From the NCBI GenBank assembly GCA_021779005.1, contig JAJYBN010000061.1, positions 1 through 6,909 on the forward strand: a DNA stretch of 6,909 bases. Direction: 5' to 3'. This document shows, one piece after another, positions 5,025-6,909 of this stretch. A program made the translations under genes and the position numbers. The DNA comes from Pseudomonadota bacterium. Its GTDB lineage: Bacteria; Pseudomonadota; Gammaproteobacteria; Natronospirales; REEB76. The notes beneath the pieces were generated by a model. It was not told the origin of the DNA. It did not search any database and saw only the letters and a program-made list of their open reading frames with translations. Numbering within the stretch: the first letter of the stretch is position 1; each line of letters starts with the position of its first letter.

Positions 5025-6188
5025 GTGAACAGCAAGCAGGCAGCGCGCGAGCGGCTCGGCCAGGCGCGTGCATCGCTGACGGCCCTGAGCCATCGCATCC
5101 ATGCCCATCCGGAACTGGGTTTCGAGGAAGAGCAGGCCTGCGGCTGGCTGGCGGAGATGCTGGATGCTGCCGGGTTTGCGGTGCAGACCGGCATTTGCGA
5201 GCTGCCCACCGCGTTCGTCGCCAAAGCCGGCAGCGGACCCCTCAATATCGGCATCATGGCGGAATACGACAGTCTGCCGGGCGTCGGTCATGCCTGCGGC
5301 CACAACCTGATTGCCGCCATGTCGGCCGGTGCGGCCATTGCGCTCGCCAAAGTGGCGGATGATGCGGGCATCACCGTAACCGTCATGGGTACACCCGCAG
5401 AAGAAGTAGGCAATGCTTCCGGCAAGATCCTGCTGCTGGAGCGTGGTGCCTATGCGTGTATCCACGCAGCCATGATGGTGCATCCGGCCCCCATGGATTA
5501 CGTGCAGCCGAAAATCATCGCTGCCTCCATGTTCGATGTGCACTACACCGGCAAGGAAGCGCATGCCTCGGCATTTCCGGAACTCGGCATCAATGCTTCT
5601 GACGCGCTGACCGTGGCACAGACATCCATCGGACTGCTGCGTCAGCATATCCGCCAGGGTGACCGTATCCACGGCATTTGCACCCACGGCGGAGATGCCG
5701 CCAACATCGTGCCGGCGCACACTTCGGCGCGCTATATGATCCGCAGTGAAACCCTGGACGAACTGCAGGAATTACGCGTCAAAGTACATCATTGCTTCGA
5801 AGCCGGTGCCCTGGCGACCGGCTCGAAACTGGAGGTACGCGGCGGCGATAAGCCCTACACTGAGATGCTGCATGATGCGGACATGGCAGTGCTGTACCGG
5901 AACAATGCCGAAAGCCTGGGGCGCAAATTCCCGGACGCGGATTCTGCGGTTGGGCGCTTCAGTGCCTCCACCGACATGGGAAATGTCTCCAAGGCAATTC
6001 CTTCCATCCATCCCATGATCGGCATCGATTGCCTGCCGGCGGTGAACCACCAGCCCGAATTCGCCGCCCATTGTGTACGCGCGGCGGCAGACCAGGCGCT
6101 ATGGGACGGTGCCCTGGGCATGGCCTGGACCGCCATCGACATGGCGGCCGACAAGAACTTGAGCAAACGTCTGCTGGCCAGGAAGTAA
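5025..6188 (+). CDS. M20-family amidohydrolase/metallopeptidase (PM20D2/aminobenzoyl-glutamate hydrolase-like)
   Basis: Zinc- or cobalt-dependent amidase that probably cleaves an N-acyl or peptide bond in a small molecule. The closest recognisable types are the M20D-like PM20D2 and p-aminobenzoyl-glutamate hydrolases, with true substrate unknown. Numbered from the GTG, motifs are HRIHAHPELGFEE (23-35), MAEYDSLPGVGHACGHN (78-94) with metal-site cysteine and histidines, GTPAEEVGNASGK (122-134) with the E-E pair, MVHPAP (151-156), GKEAHASAFPELGINASDA (177-195) of the dimerisation lid domain, NIVPA (227-231), STDMGNVS (315-322) and NHQPEF (341-346). The length, 387 aa (398 from the ATG at 4992), is normal for the family. 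No signal peptide, so cytoplasmic. It appears to be a single-gene unit: divergent region upstream, likely terminator downstream. Confidence 0.93.
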   Translation: MNSKQAARERLGQARASLTALSHRIHAHPELGFEEEQACGWLAEMLDAAGFAVQTGICELPTAFVAKAGSGPLNIGIMAEYDSLPGVGHACGHNLIAAMSAGAAIALAKVADDAGITVTVMGTPAEEVGNASGKILLLERGAYACIHAAMMVHPAPMDYVQPKIIAASMFDVHYTGKEAHASAFPELGINASDALTVAQTSIGLLRQHIRQGDRIHGICTHGGDAANIVPAHTSARYMIRSETLDELQELRVKVHHCFEAGALATGSKLEVRGGDKPYTEMLHDADMAVLYRNNAESLGRKFPDADSAVGRFSASTDMGNVSKAIPSIHPMIGIDCLPAVNHQPEFAAHCVRAAADQALWDGALGMAWTAIDMAADKNLSKRLLARK

Positions 6189-6220
6189 TCCTGCGCATAT
6201 GGCGAACCTATGCGGCGGGC

Positions 6221-6247
6221 GGTGGTCCACCAGTAGCCACCTTTTTT
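6221..6247 (+). terminator. Probable Rho-independent terminator after the amidohydrolase gene
   Basis: GGTGGT (6221-6226) can pair with GCCACC (6236-6241), including one G-U pair, closing a 9-nt loop, and six T follow directly (6242-6247). It lies 32 bp after the amidohydrolase stop and ahead of the next gene's own leader. The stem is short, so strength is uncertain. Confidence 0.5.
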
Positions 6248-6319
6248 GCAGACGCACTGTTTCCCCGGGACTCCAGGATGAAATGCTTACATGCGGCACA
6301 ACAATATTTTTATCCAGAC

Positions 6320-6324
6320 GGAGG
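6320..6324 (+). promoter_or_regulatory. Ribosome binding site for the S10 peptidase GTG start
   Basis: A perfect GGAGG lies 7 nt before the GTG at 6332 and fixes that start, which opens directly into a signal peptide. Confidence 0.75.
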
Positions 6325-6331
6325 TTATAAC

Positions 6332-6909
6332 GTGAAGAAGTACCTGACTCCTGTGATGATTCTGATGCTCATGGCTTATGGTGTTTCGGCGATTGCAGCT
6401 GACAATCCCGAAGCCAAGAGTGCCACTGCCAGCACCATCGCGCCACCCAAGGAACAGAAATCCGTGACCCAGGGGAGCGTGACGGTGGAAGGCCAGCGCA
6501 TCGATTACGATGCCACCGCCGGCACCATCATCCTCAGGAATGACAAGGGCGAGCCCACCGGCAGCATGTTTTATGTGGCCTATACCAAACGTGGAGTGAA
6601 GAACCCACAGCAACGGCCGGTGACTTTCTTCTACAACGGCGGACCGGGTTCTTCCACGGTGTGGCTACACATGGGCGCCTTCGGCCCGGATCGGGTGGTG
6701 ACTGCTGACCACACCCACACCCCTGCAGCACCGTATCAATTGGTGAACAATGATTACAGCCTCTTGGATGTCACGGATGAAGTCTTCATCGATGCCATGG
6801 GTACCGGCTATAGCCGTATTATCGACAAAGACCAGGGCGGTGCTGGTGAGCCAAAGGATTTCTATGGCATCGACACGGATACCGCATCCTTTGCCCAGTT
6901 TATCAGCCG
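6332..6909 (+). CDS. Exported S10 serine carboxypeptidase-like protein, N-terminal part (partial at window edge)
   Basis: Serine carboxypeptidase family S10 (alpha/beta-hydrolase fold), which removes C-terminal residues from peptides; bacterial members are secreted or periplasmic. The visible 192 residues start at GTG with a strong GGAGG. Residues 1-23 are a signal peptide (KK, hydrophobic core, VSAIAA). A low-complexity linker (24-47) follows, then the catalytic domain: FFYNGGPGSSTVWLHMGAFG (99-118), with the NGGPGSS oxyanion-hole motif diagnostic of S10, and DVTDEVFIDAMGTGYSR (146-162). The nucleophile motif GESYG and the catalytic Asp and His lie beyond the right edge, so activity cannot be confirmed. 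The family is usually near 500 aa, so about 60 percent is missing. It lies 143 bp after the amidohydrolase, probably as a separate unit given the terminator. Confidence 0.93.
   Translation, partial: MKKYLTPVMILMLMAYGVSAIAADNPEAKSATASTIAPPKEQKSVTQGSVTVEGQRIDYDATAGTIILRNDKGEPTGSMFYVAYTKRGVKNPQQRPVTFFYNGGPGSSTVWLHMGAFGPDRVVTADHTHTPAAPYQLVNNDYSLLDVTDEVFIDAMGTGYSRIIDKDQGGAGEPKDFYGIDTDTASFAQFIS

Noticed and set aside
4947..5720. 257-aa open frame on the minus strand
   Set aside because: It is antisense to the first half of the M20 amidohydrolase, which has all family motifs; the frame shows no recognisable motif.
1..6909. CRISPR array, tRNA, rRNA, insertion sequence, phage or defence genes
   Set aside because: No regularly spaced repeats, no tRNA-like cloverleaf, and no transposase, integrase or nuclease motifs were seen on either strand.

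Overview
The window looks like chromosomal DNA from a gammaproteobacterium or close relative. The main evidence is a cyclopropane fatty acid synthase whose catalytic residues line up with E. coli Cfa at a constant offset of 11, plus a NudC, a proteobacterial-type HIT protein and YbhB/YbcL-type PEBP proteins. The DNA is moderately GC-rich and tightly packed. I see no rRNA, tRNA, CRISPR array, insertion sequence or phage gene, so the genus cannot be named from the sequence.

Layout. Nine genes lie on the minus strand from about 4863 down to 1. In transcription order they are: a 73-aa membrane protein, a short MgtC/SapB-type membrane protein, an exported YbcL-like PEBP protein, a 162-bp gap holding two perfect palindromes, a second PEBP protein, an M15 (VanY-type) D,D-carboxypeptidase-like protein, a 53-aa two-helix membrane protein, Cfa, a HIT-family hydrolase, and NudC, whose C-terminal part runs off the left edge. 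Several junctions overlap: 11 bp between the 73-aa gene and mgtC, ATGA between the M15 gene and the 53-aa gene, and TGATG between cfa and HIT. Two others have gaps of only 12 to 23 bp. These look like one or two operons with translational coupling.

A 128-161 bp divergent region separates this block from two plus-strand genes. The first is an M20-family amidohydrolase, followed by a likely intrinsic terminator. The second is an exported S10 serine carboxypeptidase-like protein, cut by the right edge before its catalytic serine.

How the genes may work together (inference): most minus-strand products concern the cell envelope, namely membrane lipid cyclopropanation, phospholipid-binding-type PEBP folds, a peptidoglycan-type carboxypeptidase and small membrane proteins. 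The last two, HIT and NudC, hydrolyse or process nucleotides and dinucleotides. That suits an envelope or stationary-phase maintenance set, but no regulator is present to prove it.

The most interesting details are three. The second PEBP gene has a strong internal ribosome binding site that could give both exported and cytosolic forms. A single in-frame TGA separates that PEBP gene from the leaderless M15 peptidase. The 53-aa membrane protein gene sits between the M15 gene and cfa and is easily missed because of its size.
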